This document shows, in pieces, positions 24,507-31,271 of a DNA stretch of 38,486 nt. The DNA is from Verrucomicrobia bacterium GWF2_51_19 (GTDB lineage: Bacteria > Verrucomicrobiota > Verrucomicrobiia > Opitutales > UBA12508). The position numbers were made by a program, and so were the translations under genes. The notes beneath the pieces were generated by a model. That model was not told where the DNA came from, ran no database searches, and saw only the letters and a list, made by a program, of their open reading frames with translations. Numbering within the stretch: the stretch's first letter is position 1; each line of letters starts with the position of its first letter. The stretch spans positions 1-38,486 of the forward strand of contig MIDP01000025.1 in assembly GCA_001831095.1 (NCBI GenBank), given 5' to 3'.

Positions 24507-25391
24507 CCCCAAATCCCGCAAGAGGTTTTCGACGGCCTGTGTCTCCATGGCGTCGCGGCACTGCTTGGTATAGGTGCTGATGTGTGGTGTGAGGAGCGCA
24601 TTGGAGCATTGAGTGAGTGGGCCATCGTAGGGCTCTTTTGCAAAAACGTCGAGCCAGCAAGCAGCCACCTTCCCTCTATTGAGTGCCTCAATGAGCGCCA
24701 CTTCGTCGACCAACTCACCGCGGGCAGCATTGAGGAGAATGGCGCCTGTTTTGACCCTTTTAATCGTTTCGTTCGTGAGAATGGGCGTGTTTCCAGAAGC
24801 GTGAATCGTGATGACATCAGCCTGAATCAGGCCCTCTGCGAGCGTCGGCAAAGAGAGGTTTGGCAGTTGTGGATCGTAGATGAGAATGTTTGCCCCAAGG
24901 GTCTTTAAAAGCGTCCCGACTTGGCGACCGATACGGCCATAGCCGATCACGAGAACCGTTAGGCCGTCGATCGATAGGCCGATGGCCTTGTTCCATTTTT
25001 TCTCATGGAGGGCCTGGTTGGCTGGGACGAGGCCGCGTGCGAGGCAGAGGAGTGCCGCGAGTGTCATTTCCGCGACGGCCTTTGTAGGGCCTTCAGGGGT
25101 ATTGGAGACGCGAATGCCGCATGATTTGGCACAGGCGATGTCGACATTGTCGAGGCCAATGCCTATGCGACTGATGGCCTTCAACGAGCTTGTTGACTTG
25201 AGTACAGTGGCGTTGTAGGGCTCAAGACCGGCCAAAACGCCATCGGCGCCCTTGAGAAACTCAATCGTCTCTGACTCCGTTAGCTTGCGGCCAAATGGGT
25301 TTTTGACGCACTCAATGCCATATTGGCGGAGTCGCTCGATGGGCTTGTCCGAAGTTGCCGCGAAGGAAGAAGCGCCGACGACGACCCGCAT
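24480..25391 (-). CDS. D-2-hydroxyacid dehydrogenase, 3-phosphoglycerate dehydrogenase-like
   Basis: The 303-residue enzyme has the two-domain fold of NAD-dependent D-isomer 2-hydroxyacid dehydrogenases. Visible signatures are a substrate domain (ISRIGIGLDNVDIACAKSCGI), the nucleotide fold VLVIGYGRIGRQVGTLLKTLGANILIYDPQ, and the catalytic Arg (LLNAARGELVDE), Glu (WLDVFAKEPY) and His (LLTPHISTYT). I take the ATG at 25391, which overlaps the upstream SIS stop codon as TGATG, rather than a longer start inside that gene. SerA-type regulatory domains are absent. Its place as third gene of a sugar-nucleotide operon suggests oxidation or reduction of a sugar-acid intermediate rather than serine synthesis. 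That is inference; a general 3-PGDH role is possible. Confidence 0.88.
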   Translation of the reverse strand: MRVVVGASSFAATSDKPIERLRQYGIECVKNPFGRKLTESETIEFLKGADGVLAGLEPYNATVLKSTSSLKAISRIGIGLDNVDIACAKSCGIRVSNTPEGPTKAVAEMTLAALLCLARGLVPANQALHEKKWNKAIGLSIDGLTVLVIGYGRIGRQVGTLLKTLGANILIYDPQLPNLSLPTLAEGLIQADVITIHASGNTPILTNETIKRVKTGAILLNAARGELVDEVALIEALNRGKVAACWLDVFAKEPYDGPLTQCSNALLTPHISTYTKQCRDAMETQAVENLLRDLGLTEFQQSL

Positions 25392-26002
25392 CAATGACGG
25401 CCCCCCTCGTACATATCGAGAAAGGCGTCCAGCCAGCAATGCAGGATAAAGGCGTGGCAAACTTCCGTTGTGCCGTAAGTTTCGCAGGGCACGTAAAAGT
25501 TGAAATCGCCTAGCTGGCGCGATGGGTTATCGGGACGTTTTCCAGACAGTGTCACGACGAAGATGCCCTTTTCTTTGGCCTTCTGTATGGCCTTGACGAT
25601 GTTTGGAGAGCTGCCCGAGCTGCTCGTTGTAACAACGATGTCATTTTGCCTGGCGAGCTTGTCAACCTTGAAGGAAAAGACAGCCTCAAACGAGATGTCA
25701 TTGCTGATGGCCGTTAAATAAGAGGTCTCCGAGCAGGTTGATGTCCTGACTTTTGCATTTTGCAAGAAATCGAAGCTCATATGTTCACCCATCGTAGCGC
25801 TGGCGCCGTTTCCAAAAAAGAACAGCGTGCCGTCATTGTCGCGCAAATACTTTGTTCGCTTGGCCAACTCGGCAAAGCCCTTATCTAGCTGCAAGCTTTT
25901 CCCGAAAAGCGTGATTTCCATGTGGTCGAGCGCCGAACTGATGTATGTTTTGTACTCTTGAAAGTACGCCGTTTGCTGAGTCGAGGAAGCTGTTGTTTTC
26001 AT
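25391..26002 (-). CDS. SIS-domain phosphosugar isomerase, GmhA-like
   Basis: The 203-residue protein is a single SIS domain of the GmhA/DiaA group. Motifs are LFFFGNGASATMGEHMSFDFLQ, NDIVVTTSSSGSSPNIVKAIQKAKEKGIFVVTLSG and YGTTEVCHAFILHCWLDAFLD. The Ser-rich loop binds sugar phosphate, and the C-terminal Glu/His-bearing helix matches the heptose-isomerase catalytic region, so conversion of a ketose phosphate to an aldose phosphate is the likely reaction. It overlaps the cytidylyltransferase gene by 4 bp and the dehydrogenase gene by 1 bp, so all three are translated together. A canonical ADP-heptose role would predict hldE/gmhB neighbours, which are absent. A role in making a CMP-activated sugar fits the context better. 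Confidence 0.85.
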   Translation of the reverse strand: MKTTASSTQQTAYFQEYKTYISSALDHMEITLFGKSLQLDKGFAELAKRTKYLRDNDGTLFFFGNGASATMGEHMSFDFLQNAKVRTSTCSETSYLTAISNDISFEAVFSFKVDKLARQNDIVVTTSSSGSSPNIVKAIQKAKEKGIFVVTLSGKRPDNPSRQLGDFNFYVPCETYGTTEVCHAFILHCWLDAFLDMYEGGRH

Positions 26003-26700
26003 AGTTGTATGGATTCGAAATATTTTTGAGGAAACGGCCGTTGTCTAGACAGCAAAATCCCTTCTGCGATGCGCCAATCCTCTTCGGTGTCGAGATCACA
26101 GGCCTCGTCTTTTGGAATTTCAAACGTCGACAATCGCCCGCCAAACACGGGACATTCGCCGCTCTCTTGCAATTTCAGAAAAGTCGATCGTCGCCAAGCC
26201 GTCAAGGCCCAAACGACTTTTTGTGTCGGTTCCAAGGCCTGCGAGGGCCGCTTTTCACCCAATGAAAAATTGAGCGGCTGCTCCTTAAAAAACGTCTCCG
26301 CGCGCTCGCTGACTACAGACAAAACCGTATCGTATTCATCTCGTTTAACAAAATTGACAAAGTGCATGATGGTCTGGACGCGCAAGACTGGCGAGGTTGA
26401 GTTTACCATGACGAGAAAGTCGCAATCGTGTTGCTTGAGGAATTCATAAGTAAATTCCCGATTGGTCGCGATATCGTTGGCCAATTCTGCGGGTCTCGCG
26501 TGATACCGAATGCCAAACTGTTTGCCGATCTCGCCAAAAACAGGCTCTTCGCTGTTCACCCAGATTTGGTCAAAGGCCTTACTCTGTGCCGCCAATGACA
26601 TGGCGTATGAGATGAGTGGTTGTCCAGCCATGTAGCGCACGTTTTTACGCACAATCCGCTTAGAGCCCATTCTGGCAGGTATCATTGCCAATATCCGCAT
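25999..26700 (-). CDS. CMP-sugar (NeuA/acylneuraminate-type) cytidylyltransferase
   Basis: The 233-residue enzyme begins MRILAMIPARMGSKRIVRKNV, the nucleotide-binding P-loop of CMP-nonulosonate and related cytidylyltransferases, with GQPLISYAMSLA following. Further motifs are FLVMVNSTSPVLRVQTIMHFV (the metal/CTP region, usually Q/N-x-T-SP) and a C-terminal DEACDLDTEEDWRIAEG typical of NeuA-type proteins. It would activate a sugar acid with CTP. I use the ATG at 26700. An in-frame ATG at 26748 has no family support and would place the putative promoter inside the gene. It is the first gene of a three-gene operon with the SIS isomerase and dehydrogenase. No NeuB-type synthase is present in the window, so the sugar made is unknown. 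Confidence 0.85.
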   Translation of the reverse strand: MRILAMIPARMGSKRIVRKNVRYMAGQPLISYAMSLAAQSKAFDQIWVNSEEPVFGEIGKQFGIRYHARPAELANDIATNREFTYEFLKQHDCDFLVMVNSTSPVLRVQTIMHFVNFVKRDEYDTVLSVVSERAETFFKEQPLNFSLGEKRPSQALEPTQKVVWALTAWRRSTFLKLQESGECPVFGGRLSTFEIPKDEACDLDTEEDWRIAEGILLSRQRPFPQKYFESIQL

Positions 26701-26704
26701 GCAG

Positions 26705-26735
26705 ATAATAGTGCAGCAAACCATAAAAACTTCAA
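26705..26735 (-). promoter_or_regulatory. putative promoter of the CMP-sugar operon
   Basis: On the minus strand TTGAAG (26735-26730) and TATTAT (26710-26705) are 19 bp apart. The start site would fall at the ATG (26700-26698), another leaderless-like arrangement. Confidence 0.35.
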
Positions 26736-26829
26736 GTGTAAACGCCAATTAAACAACTAAGCGCAACACTCGGACGAAAAGAGTGGTAGGACGCGGAGAT
26801 GTAATGTGTCGCTTTTGCAGTTTTTTTAG

Positions 26830-26859
26830 TTGACACGGAGCCCATATTCAGCGTCATTT
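26830..26859 (+). promoter_or_regulatory. putative promoter of the ankyrin-like gene
   Basis: TTGACA at 26830-26835 is a perfect -35 hexamer. The matching -10 is weak (TCATTT at 18 bp). The ATG is at 26867, 37 bases after the hexamer starts. Confidence 0.3.
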
Positions 26860-26866
26860 AAACATC

Positions 26867-27682
26867 ATGCGTTTATTACCCCTGTTTTTTGTCGCCAGTC
26901 TTTGTTGCGGGCGGCCCATTACCGAATATCTCATCGAATCGTGCCAAAAAGGGGACACTAACGGCATCAAGAAAGCAGCTTACAACGTAGATGATTATAA
27001 AGATTTCGACACATGTGACGAGAGTGGGTTGCCGCCATTGTTTATCATTTTTTCGAGTGCGGAAAACAGCGGTAAACAGTTGGAGCACGTGAAGTTATTG
27101 TCTTATTATGGCGCTCGGTTCAGCGTCACCAATGCACAAGGCCTGCCGTTTTTGTCTTTTTTTGCGGGCCTGGCTTTATCGGGAGATGTGTCGTATGACA
27201 TTGTTCAAGAAACGTTGGCTAGTGCCGATTACAAAGATTTTAAGGCGATCGATGCCACTGAAGGCAACTTTTTGCACTTTATTTTTCAACAGCCCTTGAG
27301 CAACAAGACGCAACTGGTTTTGAGTCGTTTTTTTTGGGTTCATAATTCCATCAAAATATGGAGGCAAGCCGACTCATTTGGAAACACGCCTTTTTACTAT
27401 TTTGTGAAGCAACTGGAAAACGATCCCGATGCTTTGACGCGTGAACAGAAAGTGGAGCTCGTAAAGCTGATTGCCTTTAACACACCTTCTAATTTTGAGG
27501 TTTCTAAAAGTGGGCAATCCATTTTGACGCTCAAGTCACCAGAACACGTCAAAGATCAGACGCCAAAAAAGCTACGCAAAAAGACACCAGAAAGCAGAAG
27601 GCCACTGCCTGCAATTCAAGTCGAAATGCCGATCTCGAGCGAGCTCATGGAGGTTTTTAGAGAAGTGTACCTGTTTCGCTAA
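26867..27682 (+). CDS. exported protein with degenerate ankyrin-like repeats
   Basis: The 271-residue product starts with a signal peptide (MRLLPLFFVASLCCGRP). It continues with blocks resembling ankyrin helices: ITEYLIESCQKGDTNGIKKAA, then DESGLPPLFIIFSS, then LEHVKLLSYYGARFSVTNAQGLPFLSFFAGLALSG, then DATEGNFLHFIFQQPL, then DSFGNTPFYYFVKQL. The G-x-x-PL(F/H) turns and about 33-residue period suggest four or five diverged repeats, roughly residues 18-190. The last ~60 residues are Lys/Arg/Pro-rich and not repeat-like. Cysteines at the signal end could make it a lipoprotein (residues 13-14) though the lipobox is poor. A protein-binding role in the periplasm or outside is plausible. It stands alone, convergent with rodZ. 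Function unknown. Confidence 0.6.
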   Translation: MRLLPLFFVASLCCGRPITEYLIESCQKGDTNGIKKAAYNVDDYKDFDTCDESGLPPLFIIFSSAENSGKQLEHVKLLSYYGARFSVTNAQGLPFLSFFAGLALSGDVSYDIVQETLASADYKDFKAIDATEGNFLHFIFQQPLSNKTQLVLSRFFWVHNSIKIWRQADSFGNTPFYYFVKQLENDPDALTREQKVELVKLIAFNTPSNFEVSKSGQSILTLKSPEHVKDQTPKKLRKKTPESRRPLPAIQVEMPISSELMEVFREVYLFR

Positions 27683-27744
27683 CGCGTATCGATTTCGCTA
27701 ACGCGGTGAATGGACAGGCGAGAGTTTTGCCAGCTTTTAGCGAA
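27675..27744. terminator. inverted TTCGCTAA octamers between converging genes
   Basis: TTCGCTAA occurs at 27675-27682 (holding the stop of the ankyrin-like gene) and at 27694-27701. Its inverse TTAGCGAA is at 27737-27744 (holding the stop of rodZ). The outer copies can pair across the whole intergenic stretch. It may act as a bidirectional terminator, though no long T-run is present. Confidence 0.35.
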
Positions 27745-28519
27745 CGCTGACCCACCCAACACCATCCGACTGTGGCCGAATCAGTTCGCCATTTGCCTTT
27801 TTGATAACGAGATTCGAGCCCTTGGAAAAGGAAATTTTTACAAAGCCATCGGGCGTGATTATTTTCTGCTCACCTTTGTGTAAGGTTCCGGTGAAGAGCG
27901 GCTTTTTGTCTTTTTCTTGACGGACGAAAACCTGTACGTCATCAGAACCGATCAAAGAGAGAGTCGTATCTGCGCCGGCTTCTTGTGCGACGAGGGTGGT
28001 ATCAGAGATGGCGTTCTGCGTCTTGGACTTCGTGCCAAAAAACGAATTAATGAGAATCCCAATGAGAAGGATTGCTGCAAAAGTGCCACCGAAGATCAAA
28101 CCCGTGCGAAGGTAGAGTGCCTTGTTGTGCGGCGCGGCTGGCTGGGCCGTTTCTTTGTTGTTTGCGGGGGCGAGTTCCTCTTGCGCTGGCGTGTCGAGGA
28201 AGGGTGTGGGGAGGCTTTTATCGCGCTCTGTCAATTCCATGCGGCCAAAAAATTGACCCTCTTTTTTGCCCAATTTACTCGAGCCCAATACGAAAGCATT
28301 GTAATCGGTCAAAATGCTCTCGACATCCATTTTGAGGTATTTTGCGTAGAGTCGCACAAACCCACGTCGGTAAACCTCTGGCAACGCGATATCAAAATCG
28401 TTTTTTTCAAAACTCTGTAAAAAGTCTTTGCGGATCTTGGTAGTGTCAGACGCTTCCCTCAACGATATCCCTTGCTGCTTGCGCGCCTCTTCAAAACGTT
28501 CTCCAATATTTGCATTCAT
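27737..28519 (-). CDS. rodZ: RodZ-like cytoskeleton-associated helix-turn-helix membrane protein
   Basis: The 260-residue protein begins with a Cro/C1-type helix-turn-helix of the RodZ group (about 1-70: IGERFEEARKQQGISLREASDTTKIRKDFLQSFEKNDFDIALPEVYRRGFVRLYAKYLKMD). A polar linker, one membrane segment (about 137-160, LIFGGTFAAILLIGILINSFF) and a periplasmic C-terminal domain with VQVFVRQEKDKKPLFTGTLHKGEQKIITPDGFVKISF follow, the last resembling the DUF4115 domain of RodZ. RodZ links MreB filaments to the elongation machinery through its HTH domain and controls rod shape. No mreB gene is in the window. It is divergent from trxA and convergent with the ankyrin-like gene. Confidence 0.85.
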   Translation of the reverse strand: MNANIGERFEEARKQQGISLREASDTTKIRKDFLQSFEKNDFDIALPEVYRRGFVRLYAKYLKMDVESILTDYNAFVLGSSKLGKKEGQFFGRMELTERDKSLPTPFLDTPAQEELAPANNKETAQPAAPHNKALYLRTGLIFGGTFAAILLIGILINSFFGTKSKTQNAISDTTLVAQEAGADTTLSLIGSDDVQVFVRQEKDKKPLFTGTLHKGEQKIITPDGFVKISFSKGSNLVIKKANGELIRPQSDGVGWVSVR

Positions 28520-28658
28520 AAAGTATCTATTTTACTGTCCACTTGTAATTGATTCCCAAAAAGACACAAGCTTTTTTAAAAAAATTCACGGGTTCAATTT
28601 ACGCTTGACAAAAAAGACCATTCTAAAGACGCTCTAAGGAACTAACCAAGGTAAAAAG

Positions 28659-28985
28659 ATGTCAGAAAACATTCTCAACTTAAACAGCGCTAATTTTGAC
28701 AAGACTGTCAAGTCAGCGGACAAACTTATGCTGGTCGACTTCTGGGCTCCATGGTGTGGTCCATGCAGGGCGCTTGGGCCAGTCCTCGAAGAATTGGCTA
28801 CCGAATTTGACAAAAAGGTCCAAGTCTGCAAGGTCAACGTCGACGAAAATGGCGAGCTCGCTGCCAAATTTAACGTCCGTGGCATTCCAGCAATGTTCGT
28901 TCTCAAGAATGGCAAGGTCGTCGATCAGATGGTCGGCCTGGCTGCAAAGAACGATATTAAGTCCAAGCTTGAAGCTCACCTCTAA
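28659..28985 (+). CDS. trxA: thioredoxin
   Basis: The 108-residue protein is a classical thioredoxin: VDFWAPWCGPCRALGPVLEELA, with redox Cys33 and Cys36, and the cis-proline loop GIPAMFVLKNGKVVDQMVG. It reduces disulfides in the cytoplasm with electrons from thioredoxin reductase. The start ATG is preceded by a purine-rich AAGGTAAAAAG. A perfect TTGACA stands at 28604-28609, 55 bases upstream, though a matching -10 is not clear. The stop codon TAA is the first triplet of a family A left arm, and a strong hairpin terminator follows at 29044. Confidence 0.98.
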   Translation: MSENILNLNSANFDKTVKSADKLMLVDFWAPWCGPCRALGPVLEELATEFDKKVQVCKVNVDENGELAAKFNVRGIPAMFVLKNGKVVDQMVGLAAKNDIKSKLEAHL

Positions 28986-29020
28986 AAGACCTATGCAAAA
29001 TTTTGTGAAGGCTCGTTAGC
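28986..29020 (+). repeat. solo left arm of a family A element, copy A5
   Basis: AAGACCTATGCAAAAT is identical to the A1 left end, then TTTGTGAAGGCTCGTT follows with drift. It starts one base after the trxA stop. No right arm is present; an unrelated terminator hairpin follows instead. Confidence 0.8.
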
Positions 29021-29043
29021 TCGGTATTGAAAGTCCATTCAAC

Positions 29044-29075
29044 GTCCCGAAAATGCCAGCGTTTTCGGGACTTTG
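29044..29075 (+). terminator. strong intrinsic terminator after trxA
   Basis: GTCCCGAAAA (29044-29053) pairs perfectly with TTTTCGGGAC (29062-29071) around an 8-base loop and is followed by TTTG. The A-rich left side and T-rich right side let it work in both directions. Confidence 0.75.
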
Positions 29076-29101
29076 TTTAGGCACAATCAGGATAACTTCT
29101 T

Positions 29102-30850
29102 ATGTTAGCTTTTCTTCCATTTTTAAAGTATTTAAAGCCTTACCGCGGTGTAATTTTTGCGGCGTTTCTCTGTGGAGTGCTCTTCGGTGTCAGCAGTGGG
29201 GCGGCCATTCCGGTGATTTTTGAAAAAGTGTTTAAGGAGGTTTTCGAAGACACGGGGCGGGTTTACACGACCTGGAAGATTTGGGGAATTGCGTTGGCGG
29301 TGCCGGTTGTTTTTTTGATGCGTGGATTTTTTGGCTTTGCGAGCACCTACTTGATGAGTGTGGCGTCCTTGAGGATTTTAAAGGACATCCGCCGCGATGT
29401 CTTTGACAGCCTACAGCGGTATCCTTTGAGCTTTTTTGAGAAAAACAGCTCGGGTGACCTGATTACGCGCATTTCGAGCGATCCCGGCGTGATTCAGGAT
29501 GCCCTTCTGGATATTTCGACGGAGCTGATACGGCAGTCGATGCAGTCGCTTGCGGCGATGGGCACCTTGATTTACTGCGCGATTACCTACAAAAGTTTTT
29601 TCTTTGTCTTTGTGCTTTTGTTCGCGCTGCCATTGGTCCTGGCACCCATTCATCTGTTGAGAAAACAGCTGCATCGACGCGGTAAGCAGGTCCAGGAAAT
29701 GGGGTCAAAAATGTTGCAGCACTTGATTGAGAACCTCAGCTCGATTCAAGAAATCCGCTCATTTAATATGGAAAAACGGCAGAGCGACGTTTTTGTCGAC
29801 CGAGTCCAATCGTACACCAACACGGAACTGAAATTGCGCAAATACGAACAAATTCGGCAGCCGTCCATGGAGATTTTATCGGCGATCGTGATCAGTGTTG
29901 TTTTCCTTTTCGCCTACAGTCACAAAATGCCGTTCTCCGTCTTCTTGCAGATGGGCCTGGCGCTCTATTTTGGCATAGATCCCCTCAAGCGCATTGGTCA
30001 AATTATCGGCAAAGTCAACCGCTCGCAGGGCTCCCTTGAACGCATCAACGAGGTCTTGCATTACCAGTCGGAGATCCAAGACGCCCCCAATGCCGTTGTC
30101 CTGAAAAACGCGCGCGGCTACGTGCAATTTAAAAACGTCTCTTTTCGCTACCAGGAAACTGCTCCCTGGGCGCTTCAGAACGTCACCGTCGACGTGCCTG
30201 CGGGCAGTTTTTGTGCCCTCGTAGGACCGAGCGGTGCCGGCAAAAGCACGTTTGCAAAACTCCTCCCGCGCTTCTATGAGGCCGTTGAGGGCGACATCAC
30301 AATCGATGGCACCTCTATACGACAAATCCAGTTAGAGAGCTTGCGAAAAAACATTGGCGTCGTATCGCAAAACCCAGTCCTCTTCAACGACACGCTGTTT
30401 AACAACATCTGCATCGCGCGTCCCGAAGTTGCACCAGAGGCCGTTCTGGAAGCCTCTCGAAACGCCTTTGCTCACGAATTCATTGAAAAGATGGAGCATG
30501 GGTACAACACCCTTGTCGGCGAGCGCGGAGACAAGCTGTCTGGCGGTCAACGTCAGCGCATCGCGATTGCAAGGGCCTTTCTCAAAAACGCGCCCATTCT
30601 CATTCTCGACGAGGCGACTTCTGCCCTCGACTCCGAGAGCGAGCACTTTATTCAACAGGCAATTGCGAAGCTCGCTAAAGGCCGTACCGTGTTTACCATC
30701 GCTCACCGCCTTAGCACCATTCAGAACGCGGACATCATTCTCGTCTTCAACGACGGCCACATCGTCGACTCCGGAACACACGCAAAGCTGATTCACACCT
30801 CGAGCATATACGCCAATTTCGTTGAGAAACAGCAGTTAAAGATATCGTAA
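29102..30850 (+). CDS. msbA: MsbA-like lipid-exporting ABC half-transporter
   Basis: The 582-residue protein is an ABC exporter with a six-span membrane domain (about 1-315) fused to an ATPase domain (about 335-580). ATPase motifs are GPSGAGKST (Walker A, about 375), VVSQNPVLFNDTLFNNI (Q-loop), LSGGQRQRIAIARAF (signature), ILILDEATSALDSE (Walker B) and TIAHRLSTI (H-loop). The membrane domain holds SSGDLITRISSDPGVIQDAL, common in MsbA-type flippases. Its likely job is to flip lipid A-core or a similar lipid across the inner membrane, in line with the O-antigen ligase-like gene nearby. A drug or peptide exporter cannot be excluded from sequence alone. AGGAT upstream of the ATG is a modest Shine-Dalgarno. 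Confidence 0.85.
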   Translation: MLAFLPFLKYLKPYRGVIFAAFLCGVLFGVSSGAAIPVIFEKVFKEVFEDTGRVYTTWKIWGIALAVPVVFLMRGFFGFASTYLMSVASLRILKDIRRDVFDSLQRYPLSFFEKNSSGDLITRISSDPGVIQDALLDISTELIRQSMQSLAAMGTLIYCAITYKSFFFVFVLLFALPLVLAPIHLLRKQLHRRGKQVQEMGSKMLQHLIENLSSIQEIRSFNMEKRQSDVFVDRVQSYTNTELKLRKYEQIRQPSMEILSAIVISVVFLFAYSHKMPFSVFLQMGLALYFGIDPLKRIGQIIGKVNRSQGSLERINEVLHYQSEIQDAPNAVVLKNARGYVQFKNVSFRYQETAPWALQNVTVDVPAGSFCALVGPSGAGKSTFAKLLPRFYEAVEGDITIDGTSIRQIQLESLRKNIGVVSQNPVLFNDTLFNNICIARPEVAPEAVLEASRNAFAHEFIEKMEHGYNTLVGERGDKLSGGQRQRIAIARAFLKNAPILILDEATSALDSESEHFIQQAIAKLAKGRTVFTIAHRLSTIQNADIILVFNDGHIVDSGTHAKLIHTSSIYANFVEKQQLKIS

Positions 30851-30933
30851 GCGACCGTTAAAGACGTGACTTTTAAGGTGATTCCGCGCCTGACAGCCCT
30901 TTACAAAACGAAAGGTTTTTTAACGAAAATCAG

Positions 30934-31008
<75 letters not shown>

Positions 31009-31024
31009 ACTCGCAATTGAGCTT

Positions 31025-31055
31025 GTTATAGAAAATGAAATTCAAAACAAGTCAA
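31025..31055 (-). promoter_or_regulatory. putative promoter of the CAU tRNA
   Basis: TTGACT (31055-31050) and TATAAC (31030-31025) on the minus strand are 19 bp apart, and the -10 is about 17 bases before the tRNA. Confidence 0.45.
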
Positions 31056-31127
31056 GCCCAGATCAAAAATTTTGCGAAGTTTTGCATATCCAAACATTGA
31101 TGCAATGTATAGCAGAGACCACATTAC

Positions 31128-31203
31128 AAGACCGTTGAAAAATGCGCCTATAGCAAGACCAGAACGACGAGAACGACGTTTGATATTATTTTTCAACGGG
31201 CTT
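31128..31203. repeat. family B palindromic element, copy B1
   Basis: This 76-bp unit starts AAGACCGTTGAAAAATG and ends ATTTTTCAACGGGCTT, which pair with one mismatch. The middle holds GCCTATAGCAAGACCAGAAC and GACGAGAACGACG, close to B2. It sits between the divergent CAU tRNA and ileS, ahead of the ileS promoter, so it does not follow a gene end here. Confidence 0.85.
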
Positions 31204-31216
31204 GTGAGGTCTTTTC

Positions 31217-31244
31217 TTGACAAAAAAGGTAAGTCAGGCACAAT
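31217..31244 (+). promoter_or_regulatory. putative ileS promoter
   Basis: TTGACA (31217-31222) and CACAAT (31239-31244) are 16 bp apart. The ATG at 31272 follows with a GAGGG Shine-Dalgarno. Confidence 0.55.
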
Positions 31245-31271
31245 GGCCGCTTACATTTGAGAGAGAGGGAC

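Noticed and set aside
28609-28620. AAAAGACCATT before trxA as another repeat arm
   Set aside because: Only nine bases match a family B end, with no partner arm. It overlaps the sequence after TTGACA and is probably chance.
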